Assembly: GCF_023540835.1 (NCBI RefSeq)
Contig: NZ_JALKCU010000002.1
Span: 1 to 64,000, forward strand
Direction of reading: 5' to 3'
Length of the DNA stretch: 64,000 nt
From: Marivivens geojensis
GTDB taxonomy: Bacteria > Pseudomonadota > Alphaproteobacteria > Rhodobacterales > Rhodobacteraceae
Made by a program: the position numbers and the translations under genes. Each line of letters starts with the position of its first letter. The stretch's first letter is position 1. A model generated the notes under the pieces. That model did not search any database. It was not told where the DNA came from and was given only the letters and a program-made list of their open reading frames with translations. Shown piece after piece: positions 17,831-25,538 of the stretch.

Positions 17831-18790
17831 TCAGCCAGAAATGGTGTCAGCACTGATGCTCAAGATTTCGCTTCGAAGCCAATTTCGCAACGCACTGATG
17901 CGTGGGTCGTCTGCCTCGCCATCCCGATAGACCAGATCGTAGCCGCGCCCTGCAGGCAGTGTGATGTCGGGAAAAAGCGCCACCAGTCGCCCTGCGGAAA
18001 TGTCGTCCGTTACAAGGACGCTGCGCCCCAGAGCCACGCCTTCACCACGCAAGGCGGCTTCGATGACAAGACTGCCATGGCTGAGCGTCGGCCCCTTGCG
18101 ATGGTCCCCTGCTACACCTGCGGTGGCGAACCATCGTTCCCAGTTCGGCAGGCGGCGATCATCGTGAAGCACCCGCTCCTCCCGGATCAGGTTGCAGGCC
18201 AGCAGGTCGGCGGGGGTGGCGATGCCTCCCACGCGCGCCCGATAGTCCGGCGCGCAGACAGGCGCGATCGTCTCGTCCAGCAGGCGTTCGCATGCTGCGC
18301 CGGGGTAAGGACCGTTGCCGTAGCGGATCGCCGCATCGACGCGTCCGTCGGTCAGGTCCACGTTGATGTCGCTCACGTCCAGCCGCACATCGACCTCGGG
18401 CATCTGTTGCATCAGACCGGCGAGGCGGGGGGCAAGCCATCGGCTAAAGGAGACGCTGGTCGTGAGGGTGAAACGCGTGCTGGTGTCCCTGGCGCGCAGG
18501 CGCTCGGCTTCTCGCGTCAATTCGGCAAGGCTTCTGCTGACCACCTGATGAAGGGCCGCGCCTTCCTCGGTCAATGCCAAGCTCCGTGTCATCCGGCGAA
18601 ACAGTCTGACGCCAAGATCGTCTTCAATCGTCCTGATCTGGCGGCTGACCGCGCCGGGAGTTACGTTCAGCTCCGCCGCCGCCAAGGCCATACTGAGCAG
18701 CCGTCCGGTCGCCTCGAAGGCTCTGAGCGTCTGTAGCGGCGGGGGCAATGCGGGCATCCTGGGCCTCATGATTGATCTGAGCGCAATCAT
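17831..18790 (-). CDS. LysR-family regulator (GcvA-like)
   Basis: A 319-aa LysR protein (longest start; Met8 or Met12 are also possible): winged HTH (about 15-75, LRAFEATGRLLSMALAAAEL, TPGAVSRQIRTIEDDLG) and a substrate-binding domain (about 100-310). The pattern SMALAAAELNVTPGAVS is that of the GcvA subgroup. It is divergent from the EamA transporter gene (81 bp between starts), which it probably regulates. Its GC content is visibly higher than that of the surrounding element genes, which suggests separate acquisition. Confidence 0.9.
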   Translation of the reverse strand: MIALRSIMRPRMPALPPPLQTLRAFEATGRLLSMALAAAELNVTPGAVSRQIRTIEDDLGVRLFRRMTRSLALTEEGAALHQVVSRSLAELTREAERLRARDTSTRFTLTTSVSFSRWLAPRLAGLMQQMPEVDVRLDVSDINVDLTDGRVDAAIRYGNGPYPGAACERLLDETIAPVCAPDYRARVGGIATPADLLACNLIREERVLHDDRRLPNWERWFATAGVAGDHRKGPTLSHGSLVIEAALRGEGVALGRSVLVTDDISAGRLVALFPDITLPAGRGYDLVYRDGEADDPRISALRNWLRSEILSISADTISG

Positions 18791-18871
18791 AACAGGAAAA
18801 ATGATCGTTTGTCAATTGGGTATATGGCGCGCCATAGGTGATCGAAACGCAACCAATACTGGGGGGCAGCC

Positions 18872-19789
18872 ATGTCTGACGCCACGATCACGCCAACATC
18901 ACTCAACGTCAGCCGCATCACTTTGCTCAGCGTGGCCGGGATGCTGCTTCTGGCGGTGATCTGGGGGCTGTCCATCCCGATCACGAAGCTCGGCCTTGAG
19001 ACCATGCCGCCGATGGCGCTGACTGCCCTGCGGTTCGGTGTCGCTGTGCCCTTCCTGTTTCTCTTCGCGATCGGGCGTCACCGCATTCCCCTGCGCGTCC
19101 TGCCCAAGGTCGCCGCCCTTGGATTGCTGGGGATCGGCGTCGGCCAGGTGTCCCAGACTTTCGGCATTGCAGGGGCGTCTGCCTCTGTCAGCACGATCAT
19201 CTCGGCGATGATCCCGATCTTCATCGTGATTTTCGCGGCCATTCGTCTGGGGCAGTCCGTGTCCCTGCGGCAGAAACTGGGTCTCGCGGGAGCCTTCGGT
19301 GGCATCGCCCTTGTCGCGCTGGATCGTGGCGGGGCGGCTGCCGGAGTCGTCGAAACCACACTCGCGGGCGCAGCCCTCGTCCTGCTCTCGGCGCTGACCA
19401 TTGCGTTCTACTATGTCTGGAGTGTGGAGCAGACCAACCGCTACGGAACAGTTACGGTGGCAGCGTGGAGCACTCTGGCGGGCTTCCTGGCCATCGTGCC
19501 ATTCGCCCTGCACGAAGCCGCCACGACGCCGTTCGCAGTTGAGCCGGAGGCGATCGCGTCGGCGGTCTACCTTGGACTGGCCGTGACTGCCGCGGGGCTG
19601 TTCCTGTGGCTCTGGTTGCTGCGCACCATCCCGGCCCGCGTTGCGGCCAGTGTCCAGTTCCTCCAGCCGGTCTTCGGGATCGGGGCTTCGGCGGCGCTCT
19701 TTGGTGACCGTATGGGCGGTCTCTTTTTGATCGGAGTTGCGTTTGTTCTTGCCGGGGTCGCGCTCACCGTCATCACGCAGCGAAAGTGA
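18872..19789 (+). CDS. EamA/DMT-superfamily transporter
   Basis: A 305-aa membrane protein with ten predicted hydrophobic segments and two EamA repeats (about 20-150 and 165-300). GGGGGG precedes the ATG. DMT transporters export or import metabolites such as amino acids, but the substrate cannot be predicted. It is paired with the divergent LysR gene and shares its high GC content. Confidence 0.9.
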   Translation: MSDATITPTSLNVSRITLLSVAGMLLLAVIWGLSIPITKLGLETMPPMALTALRFGVAVPFLFLFAIGRHRIPLRVLPKVAALGLLGIGVGQVSQTFGIAGASASVSTIISAMIPIFIVIFAAIRLGQSVSLRQKLGLAGAFGGIALVALDRGGAAAGVVETTLAGAALVLLSALTIAFYYVWSVEQTNRYGTVTVAAWSTLAGFLAIVPFALHEAATTPFAVEPEAIASAVYLGLAVTAAGLFLWLWLLRTIPARVAASVQFLQPVFGIGASAALFGDRMGGLFLIGVAFVLAGVALTVITQRK

Positions 19790-19878
19790 AGGCAGGGCAA
19801 CGGCAGCTAGGTCCGCTTAGCAGCCATCGGTGCAACGCGCAGCGAAAGTCAGGTTTCCGCCGTTTACGTTGATTCTTA

Positions 19879-21120
19879 TCAGTCATCCTCACTCTGGCGA
19901 TCTTCAAAATCATCCCTGCTCAACTCATACCTCTTGCCCGTGAGCATGTCCTTCTTCAAGCGAGGCGTAAGATGACTGTAATGCCGCTCAATCATGCCAA
20001 TGCTGGTGCCCATCTGAACAGAGAGTGCATGTATATCCATCCCATCGTTAAGCAGCGCAAAGGTCGCATAGGTGTGGCGTAGGCTGTAGAGGGTGCGGTT
20101 CTGCCCTGTGCGCGGACATGTGATCAGCCCTGTGTCTGTAAGGAACTTGCGGAACGTCTGGTGGATGTTCTTGCTGACAGTGCCATCGGGCAGTCTAAAC
20201 ACAGGCAGATCAACACGCTGCTTGAGCAGGTCTTCAAACGGGATGTGGCGTATGTCCTCTGACCGCTCGTGTATGCGCTTTAGGTAATTGATGGTACCAC
20301 TGCGACAGATAATATCCCTGCGCCCAGTTTTGCCTGAGACGCTCATCTCCAAATACTGCAGATCCTTTTCTTCAAACAGCGTCACATGCTTCCACTTGAG
20401 GTTTAGCGCCTCCGTGCCGTGCCGCATGCCCGTATTGGCCATGATCAACACATAGTCCCGCATAAGGTGCCGCATGTCTGTGGGCTTGCCTGCTTTGCCT
20501 ACATTGATCCAACTGGGCAGCTTGCGGATAAGTGTAGCGTACTCCTCACGGGTAAAGTCAGGACGGCGTTCGCTCTTTTCACCACGATTCACCAGCAAAG
20601 GCACATTCTTGTGCGCTAAAAATCCTCGCGCCACAGCTTCATCGAACACGCGGTTCATAGCGGAGTTATGGGTATTCAAAGTAGATGCCTTTGGCTCACG
20701 CCCCATCTTAGCCCGCCGCCACTCGTAGAACTGCTGGATTTTCTCATAATCGATTGAGGTCACGTACTGTGCGCCAAAGAACGGGATCAGATAGCGTTCG
20801 ATGCAGACGATGTAGTCACGGTACACCTTCTTGCCCAAGCCCGCGTCCAGCTGTTTGCGCATGTCCACAATCGCCAGTCTTGCCACGTCAGAGAATTTCT
20901 TAGTGACAATGGGCAGATCGTTTTTGTGGCGGAACTTGTATTCGAGGAATGTGTCGCGGGCGTATTCTTTAGCTTCAGAAAGGTCACGCTTGCCTGTGCT
21001 GATGCGGATGGTGTGCCCATCGATATTAAACGATGCTTGCCAGCGCTTGCTGCGCTCACGCCGGTACACACGCACCTCGCCGTCCAGTATCAGATGTGTG
21101 TCATCACGCAGTTGCCGCAT
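19879..21120 (-). CDS. Phage-type site-specific integrase of the element
   Basis: A 413-aa tyrosine recombinase: N-terminal arm-binding-like part (1-70), core-binding domain (about 75-175), catalytic domain with Arg233 (NTGMRHG), Lys264 (SGK), Arg348-His349 (YSLRHTYAT) and Tyr381 (ERHYSHL). The usual His at the start of the third motif is Ser/Tyr (YSLRH), which is a tolerated variation. AAGGAG lies six bases before the ATG. It lies about 1.8 kb from the right junction, whose attP has the tRNA-Phe 3' half, and is the best candidate for the enzyme that integrated the element. Confidence 0.9.
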   Translation of the reverse strand: MRQLRDDTHLILDGEVRVYRRERSKRWQASFNIDGHTIRISTGKRDLSEAKEYARDTFLEYKFRHKNDLPIVTKKFSDVARLAIVDMRKQLDAGLGKKVYRDYIVCIERYLIPFFGAQYVTSIDYEKIQQFYEWRRAKMGREPKASTLNTHNSAMNRVFDEAVARGFLAHKNVPLLVNRGEKSERRPDFTREEYATLIRKLPSWINVGKAGKPTDMRHLMRDYVLIMANTGMRHGTEALNLKWKHVTLFEEKDLQYLEMSVSGKTGRRDIICRSGTINYLKRIHERSEDIRHIPFEDLLKQRVDLPVFRLPDGTVSKNIHQTFRKFLTDTGLITCPRTGQNRTLYSLRHTYATFALLNDGMDIHALSVQMGTSIGMIERHYSHLTPRLKKDMLTGKRYELSRDDFEDRQSEDD

Positions 21121-21333
21121 GTTGTGCTCCTTGCAGCAACACTATGGCAGCGCATACCAACAAGTCTACGAAAGTGTGTGTTTGTAGCGTGAACTTTCCA
21201 GAACAGCCCAATAGTGGATAACGATTCTGAAGCTCCGATCAGCGCAGTATCGCTTGACAACTGCGGACAATACAAAGCATTTTTGGCATAACCGTGGGTT
21301 AAATGCCTGACAATTAGCTTACGAGATCGATTT

Positions 21334-22344
21334 ATGTGTGCCTCCCTCTTCAAAACCATTTCTGTGTTCTTTGCGGTCGTTGTAACATTTTCTTCCTCCG
21401 CGTTCGCGGGCGAACAAGCGAGGTGTGTCCAAAGTGAATTGGCCAACCTAGGGTTCCAGCCTGGACCTGCCGACGGAGTGCTGGGGCGCAGGTCCTTCGG
21501 TGCAGCAAGCCAGTTCCAGGAAGAAGCTGATATCGATCTGCCTGAGCTGACCAAAGACAGCGCTGAACTATGGTGTGAAGTACTCCGTGAGTTCTCTACT
21601 AGTCCTACTGCAATGGCGATAAGGGACCAAACACTCGCTTTTGAAGAAGTGAGATGGAATGGCGCTGATCCGATATATGAAGACAGTGTCGTCACTTTCG
21701 CGCTTCAGTCAGGGCAATGTGGCGCGAGAACTTACGGAGACGGTCGAGGAGAGAGCGACTGCAATGGAGGCAGGGTGCGTTCTCAACTACAGTCGCCTGA
21801 TACCGTCAGAGTGAACAGCGAAGTTGAGTACTACTTTGAGTTCTTCATACCTGACGACTTCTCGTATTGGGGGGATCAATGGTACCCTTCTGGCTCTCGT
21901 CTTCTGATCGCCGAATGGAAGCGAACCCAAGGCATAAAGAACCATATCTACGAGATCCTTCTGGATAATCGTAGAGGGGTCACATTCGAACGGGAGACTT
22001 GCATAACTAGTGACCACTACGGGAAGTGGAACTCGTTCTCCCTACGCATAAGGTGGTCTCGGGGAGACGATGGATATCTTGAAGCCCGCTGTAACGATCG
22101 ATTGATACTAGAGCGTCGTGGCGATCAAACAGTTATCCCGCCAGACTGTGACACAGACTACAAGCTTCAATGCGAAGTCCGGCACCAACGTCCGAATGCA
22201 AACATTCAGTGGGCTATTGGCCCAAACTTCAGCGGGTACGGACGCGACTATGAAAGGCTCGGAAAGAGCTCTCCCTTTGCTCCGTTCCCACCAGACGGAA
22301 TAGAGATCAGGGTAAGAAATCTCTATGTCGGTGGCATTCAGTAG
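21334..22344 (+). CDS. Secreted protein with peptidoglycan-binding and lyase-like domains
   Basis: A 336-aa protein: Sec signal peptide (1-25, ending SSAFAG), a PG_binding_1-type motif (LANLGFQPGPADGVLGRRSF, about 36-58), then a jelly-roll domain (about 105-336; VEYYFEFFIPDDF, WYPSGSRLLIAEWKR, WNSFSLRIRWS) resembling the polysaccharide lyase family of the heparin-lyase fold (PF14099). It may cleave a polysaccharide in the periplasm or outside. The upstream control region (21121-21333) is shared with the divergent integrase. The ribosome-binding site is weak. Confidence 0.7.
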   Translation: MCASLFKTISVFFAVVVTFSSSAFAGEQARCVQSELANLGFQPGPADGVLGRRSFGAASQFQEEADIDLPELTKDSAELWCEVLREFSTSPTAMAIRDQTLAFEEVRWNGADPIYEDSVVTFALQSGQCGARTYGDGRGESDCNGGRVRSQLQSPDTVRVNSEVEYYFEFFIPDDFSYWGDQWYPSGSRLLIAEWKRTQGIKNHIYEILLDNRRGVTFERETCITSDHYGKWNSFSLRIRWSRGDDGYLEARCNDRLILERRGDQTVIPPDCDTDYKLQCEVRHQRPNANIQWAIGPNFSGYGRDYERLGKSSPFAPFPPDGIEIRVRNLYVGGIQ

Positions 22345-22933
22345 CCCTAATTAATCTCCCGGCAATCTCCGCCTACAAGGAAGCACCTAGAGCAAACTCA
22401 CATTCAGTGTAGCCTGATGGCTGCGATTAGCGCTGAGAATCAGGCTTAGTGCGATTCAACCCGGCATACCGAAATAGCCTCTCAACAGGCTCCGTGGCTT
22501 GCCCTAGTGGCGATCCGAACATGACCTTAGCCCATCACTCAAGGTCCAAAGCTGCCGTTCGTCGCGGTAGGCTTAAACGTCAGGTTGGGGCCGATAGCAT
22601 CAAGCACTACCCACATGCCAAGCGCCAACCCAAAATAGGCAGCAAGCAACAAATACAGCCAGTTCCAAAGCTAGGTTTACGTGCGCAACGCCACTGACCG
22701 TAAACAGTGTTCTTGGCAACAACCTCAAACAGTGTGTTGGAAGACTGTGTTATAGAACTTGCCTGCAACACAGCAGCCAACACTGTGTCTCAACACACAA
22801 ACCCCAAACACTGTGTTCAACATAGCGATTCCGCTCATAAACACGGCAAAAAGTGTGTTTAAGGTGTGTTTTTGATTTACGCAACTTATGCGCGTGACGC
22901 GCTAATCTAAGCCATTGTTTTTGTTTGTAAAAA
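22345..22933. other. Element right-end noncoding region with palindromes
   Basis: No convincing gene in 589 bp; an 82-codon open frame at 22449-22697 lacks a good ribosome-binding site. An 8-bp hairpin (22411-22418 with 22439-22446) may end the lyase-like gene. The last 250 bp hold degenerate and full copies of the element's motif: AAACAGTGTT at 22702-22711, CAAACAGTGTGTT near 22726-22738, CCAACACTGTGT near 22777-22788 and CAAACACTGTGTT at 22805-22817, then GTGTGTTTTT near 22864-22874, like the left end. Confidence 0.65.
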
Positions 22934-22979
22934 TGGTGCCCAGGGGCGGATTTGAACCACCGACACGAGGATTTTCAAT
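22934..22979 (-). pseudogene. 3' half of tRNA-Phe (GAA) carried by the element attP
   Basis: Read on the minus strand the segment gives the anticodon loop TTGAAAA (anticodon GAA), the 3' side of the anticodon stem, a variable loop, a T arm (GGTGG-TTCAAAT-CCGCC), acceptor 3' strand and CCA. The sequence to the right of 22979 is Hint-gene coding DNA, and no D arm or 5' acceptor strand is present. So it is a fragment, not a working tRNA. It is what an integrase specific for the tRNA-Phe 3' end would carry on its attP so as to rebuild the gene after integration. Confidence 0.85.
22968..22979 (+). other. attR core (right junction of the element)
   Basis: AGGATTTTCAAT, the plus-strand view of the tRNA-Phe anticodon arm. 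It matches attL at 2989-3000 except for one base. The next base to the right begins the displaced Hint-gene end. Confidence 0.85.
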
Positions 22980-23029
22980 CCGCTCGTCGTGCGCTGAAAA
23001 AACACGAGGCCAAACTTCTGGTCCGTTAA
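22980..23029 (+). pseudogene. Displaced native 3' end of the Hint gene
   Basis: In the frame continued from 3000 (codon completed by the shared T), this reads S-A-R-R-A-L-K-K-H-E-A-K-L-L-V-R and a stop at 23027-23029. This is the usual basic C-terminal end of rhodobacteral Hint proteins. It has no start codon or ribosome-binding site of its own and is separated from the rest of its gene by 20 kb. Confidence 0.9.
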
Positions 23030-23040
23030 GACGTGCAGCT

Positions 23041-23066
23041 GACCGGAAGTGGCTACTTTTCCGGTC
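23041..23066 (+). terminator. Hairpin after the displaced Hint end
   Basis: GACCGGAA and TTCCGGTC are perfect arms around a 10-nt loop, 11 nt after the stop. It was probably the terminator of the uninterrupted gene. There is no T-run after it. Confidence 0.45.
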
Positions 23067-23092
23067 GCAAGTCTGAAGGTGGGTCAGACAGC

Positions 23093-23141
23093 CATCCCGA
23101 TGATCTTGGGCGACACCCTCGTGGCCCGAGACATCGGGATG
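23093..23141. repeat. Inverted repeat between Hint end and MocA-like gene
   Basis: CATCCCGATG (23093-23102) and CATCGGGATG (23132-23141) are exact inverted repeats and the pairing extends inward through TCTTGGG and CCCGAGA with a bulge. It may serve as a bidirectional terminator between the convergent Hint and MocA-like genes. Confidence 0.45.
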
Positions 23142-23148
23142 TTGCGTT

Positions 23149-23766
23149 TCAGCGGCCTGTTTCTGCGCGAAAAGCGGCCCACTCTTCGGGCGTGTCGAGG
23201 TCGCGTCGGGCGCGTTGATCGGGCAGGGGGACGAGGTGCATTCGGTCCCGATAAGGGCGCACGATGCAGTTACCGCCTTGATCGCCGCTGATCGTGGCAA
23301 AATTTTCGCGTAACGAGCCGTCGAATAGGATCGGATGACCGGGTTGAAGGTCTTCGGTTGCGCCGCGCCAGATGAGGGCTTCGGGCGCTTGGTCAAGTCC
23401 TGCCAAAACCGCAGCCATATCCGCAGTTTCAATTTCGACCAAATCAGGCAACACCATCAGCAAATGGGACCACACTGGCATTTGCCCGACTGCACCGCGC
23501 ATGGAACCCGACATACCCTCGGATGCCTCTGGAACAAAGAGAGGGGTCACGGGCAGGTCCGCGATGAGTGCTAAACGCGGATGGTCAGCCGATGGCAGGG
23601 CGACGTAGACGGGTAGGCCGAGGCCGAGCGCTCGTTCACACTGAAGCCGCAACAACGGCAAGCCATCGACAAGCTCGCACAGTTTATCTCCGCCGCGCAT
23701 TCGCGACGACTGACCTGCGGCGAGGATTAGAACGACAGTACCAACGGTGAGGGCTGGCGCTGTCAT
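23149..23766 (-). CDS. MocA/MobA-like nucleotidyltransferase
   Basis: A 205-aa NTP-transferase. LILAAGQSSRMRGGDKL near the N-terminus is the nucleotide-binding signature, with Lys in GGDKL; VLPDLVEI is the metal-binding segment (Asp); GHPILFDGSL follows the pattern of molybdenum-cofactor cytidylyltransferases (MocA). It probably transfers CMP or GMP to molybdopterin; which one cannot be told. The start at 23766 was chosen because the longer frame runs into the upstream gene. It starts only 5 bp after the stop of the SYLF gene, so the two form an operon. Confidence 0.8.
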   Translation of the reverse strand: MTAPALTVGTVVLILAAGQSSRMRGGDKLCELVDGLPLLRLQCERALGLGLPVYVALPSADHPRLALIADLPVTPLFVPEASEGMSGSMRGAVGQMPVWSHLLMVLPDLVEIETADMAAVLAGLDQAPEALIWRGATEDLQPGHPILFDGSLRENFATISGDQGGNCIVRPYRDRMHLVPLPDQRARRDLDTPEEWAAFRAETGR

Positions 23767-23770
23767 AATC

Positions 23771-24325
23771 TTACGGAAGGATGCGGGTGTATTTTGTGCC
23801 TTCGAGAGTTGCCCCAACGCGGAACCCAGCCTGAGCGAACACGACCGCAATCACGGGCGACAACGATGTCGTCGTCTGAGCGCGCAATGTATCGCCTTGA
23901 TCGTTCAGCGCGTATTCGATGTCTGCACCAGCGGCCCAACCGGGTGAAGAGCGGAATTCCATCAGCGCTTCTTCGGTCATGAAAAACAGGACGTGGCTGT
24001 ATTGCTGACCGCCAAGCTGGAGGCCCGCGCTCGCCGATGCGGCAGAGTAGTAATCGACGGTGGACTGGCTGATCCGTAGGGCGCCACGACCGAACGACCC
24101 ACCGAGGCCAAAGCCAACTTCGGTGACGAGCGGCATAACCAGCATACCGGCGGCTTTCATCGAAAGATCGCGGGTCGCAGGGTAGGTGCTATACATATAC
24201 GACAGCGTGCTATCGACGCGGGCGTCAATTGTCGCGGCGGCGTTTGTGCCAACACCGTTGGAACATGCGGCGACAGTCGTTGCCAAAGAGCCTAGCGCAA
24301 AATTGCGGCGGGTAAGAAGGGTCAT
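23771..24325 (-). CDS. SYLF (YSC84)-domain lipoprotein
   Basis: A 184-aa protein with a twin-arginine-like signal (TRRNFALGSLATTVAACS) that also holds a lipobox-like AAC, followed by a SYLF/YSC84 domain (about 45-184; GFGLGGSFGRGAL, GLQLGGQQYSHVLFF). Proteins of this kind bind lipids and lie in the periplasm or outer envelope. It begins 101 bp downstream of hemB on the same strand and precedes the MocA-like gene. Confidence 0.85.
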   Translation of the reverse strand: MTLLTRRNFALGSLATTVAACSNGVGTNAAATIDARVDSTLSYMYSTYPATRDLSMKAAGMLVMPLVTEVGFGLGGSFGRGALRISQSTVDYYSAASASAGLQLGGQQYSHVLFFMTEEALMEFRSSPGWAAGADIEYALNDQGDTLRAQTTTSLSPVIAVVFAQAGFRVGATLEGTKYTRILP

Positions 24326-24426
24326 TGCTCGTGCCTCTATCTGGGGGCGGCTTTTGCCGCTCTATCACGCAAACTATAGGCGCGATTTTCGCGCCTGTCA
24401 TCCACTACATAAGGTGCGCGCGGGTG

Positions 24427-25425
24427 TCAGCCGTTTAAGAGCCGCGCTGCTTCGGGGGCGAAATACGTCAGAATGCCGTCGCAGCCCGCGCGTTTGAAGC
24501 ACAAGAGGCTTTCGAGCATGACTTTTTCCCCGTCGAGCCACCCGTTCTGCACAGCGGCTTGGATCATCGCATATTCGCCAGAGACTTGATACGCATAGGT
24601 CGGTACGCCAAAGCTGTCTTTGACGCGACGACAGATGTCGAGGTACGGCATGCCGGGTTTCACCATAACCATATCCGCGCCTTCCATCAGGTCACGCTCG
24701 ACGAGGCGGAGCGCCTCATCACTGTTACCCGGATCCATTTGGTAGGTCTTTTTATCGCCCTTTAGCGCTCCCGATGCGCCAACTGCGTCACGGAACGGAC
24801 CATAAAAGCCCGACGCGTATTTCGCGGTATATGACAAGATCGCAACGTTTTGGTGGCCTTCGCTCTCAAGCGCTGAGCGCATAGCGCCGATACGACCATC
24901 CATCATATCAGACGGGCCAAGGATATCTGCGCCAGCCTCAGCCTGAGCCAATGCCATTTTCACCAGCGCCTCTACCGTTTCATCATTGATGATTTCGCCA
25001 TCCACCACATAACCGTCGTGCCCATTAATATTATAGGGGTCGAGCGCGATGTCCGTCATGATTGCCATTTCAGGAACGGCATCTTTGATCGCGCGGATTG
25101 CGGTGTTCGTCAGATTGTCGGGCGACCACGCCATCGCGCAATCTTCGGTCCGATGTTCCATCGAGGTGTAGGGAAACAGGCACATCGCGGGGATGCCCAG
25201 TGCGTGCGCTTCTTTGGCGGCCTTTACCACGCGGTCAATCGTTTTGCGGGTCACCCCTGGCATCGACGCGATTGAGGTTTCATCGTCGTGGCCTTCCATG
25301 AGGAATACGGGCCAGATGAAATCGTCTGTGGTCAACGTGTTTTCACGAACCAAAGCGCGAATGGCAGGGGATTTACGAACGCGGCGCAAACGAGCGGCAG
25401 GGTATTGGGCGACGGTGGGTTTCAT
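24427..25425 (-). CDS. hemB: Delta-aminolevulinic acid dehydratase (porphobilinogen synthase)
   Basis: A 332-aa HemB joins two 5-aminolevulinate molecules into porphobilinogen for heme and bacteriochlorophyll synthesis. The two catalytic lysines are in SYTAKYASGFYG and MVMVKPGMPYLD. The metal site reads DIALDPYNINGHDG, with Asp and no Cys, which is the Mg-dependent form known from other alphaproteobacteria, not the Zn-cysteine form. Length is normal for the family. The start is supported by ORF context and PTVAQYPAARLRRVRKSPAIR, a usual N-terminus. Confidence 0.97.
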   Translation of the reverse strand: MKPTVAQYPAARLRRVRKSPAIRALVRENTLTTDDFIWPVFLMEGHDDETSIASMPGVTRKTIDRVVKAAKEAHALGIPAMCLFPYTSMEHRTEDCAMAWSPDNLTNTAIRAIKDAVPEMAIMTDIALDPYNINGHDGYVVDGEIINDETVEALVKMALAQAEAGADILGPSDMMDGRIGAMRSALESEGHQNVAILSYTAKYASGFYGPFRDAVGASGALKGDKKTYQMDPGNSDEALRLVERDLMEGADMVMVKPGMPYLDICRRVKDSFGVPTYAYQVSGEYAMIQAAVQNGWLDGEKVMLESLLCFKRAGCDGILTYFAPEAARLLNG

Positions 25426-25538
25426 AGCGGGCCTTTCATGTCACACACGATGGGTGCCACGGAAATTTCATGACGACAAGTCTAGGCTTTGCCGCAGGTG
25501 AAGTTTAGGTTGGCGAAAAACAAAGATCAGGCACGACA

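Larger units (their letters stand above)
2989..22979. mobile_element. 20-kb integrative element inserted in the Hint gene at a tRNA-Phe-like site
   Basis: The boundaries are an imperfect direct repeat: AGGATTATCAAT at 2989-3000 and AGGATTTTCAAT at 22968-22979 (11 of 12 identical). Joining the sequence before the left copy to the sequence after the right copy gives an uninterrupted Hint C-terminus ending ARRALKKHEAKLLVR and a stop. The right copy is embedded in the 3' half of a tRNA-Phe gene. A phage-type integrase (19879-21120) lies near the right end and a second recombinase at 17168-17734. Inside are a Rep-like HUH protein, an AAA+ ATPase and small proteins of mobile-element families, plus cargo. 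No tail, capsid, conjugation or relaxosome set is visible, so it is an integrative element or satellite-like island rather than a complete prophage or ICE. Confidence 0.9.

Noticed and set aside
22449-22697. 82-aa open frame at the right end of the element
   Set aside because: No ribosome-binding site, no family, and basic low-complexity composition; left as noncoding.
2989-22979. Complete prophage or conjugative element
   Set aside because: No capsid, portal, terminase, tail, lysis, relaxase or type IV secretion genes were recognised.
22934-23010. Intact tRNA-Phe gene
   Set aside because: There is no D arm and no 5' acceptor strand; the bases beyond 22979 encode the Hint C-terminus.
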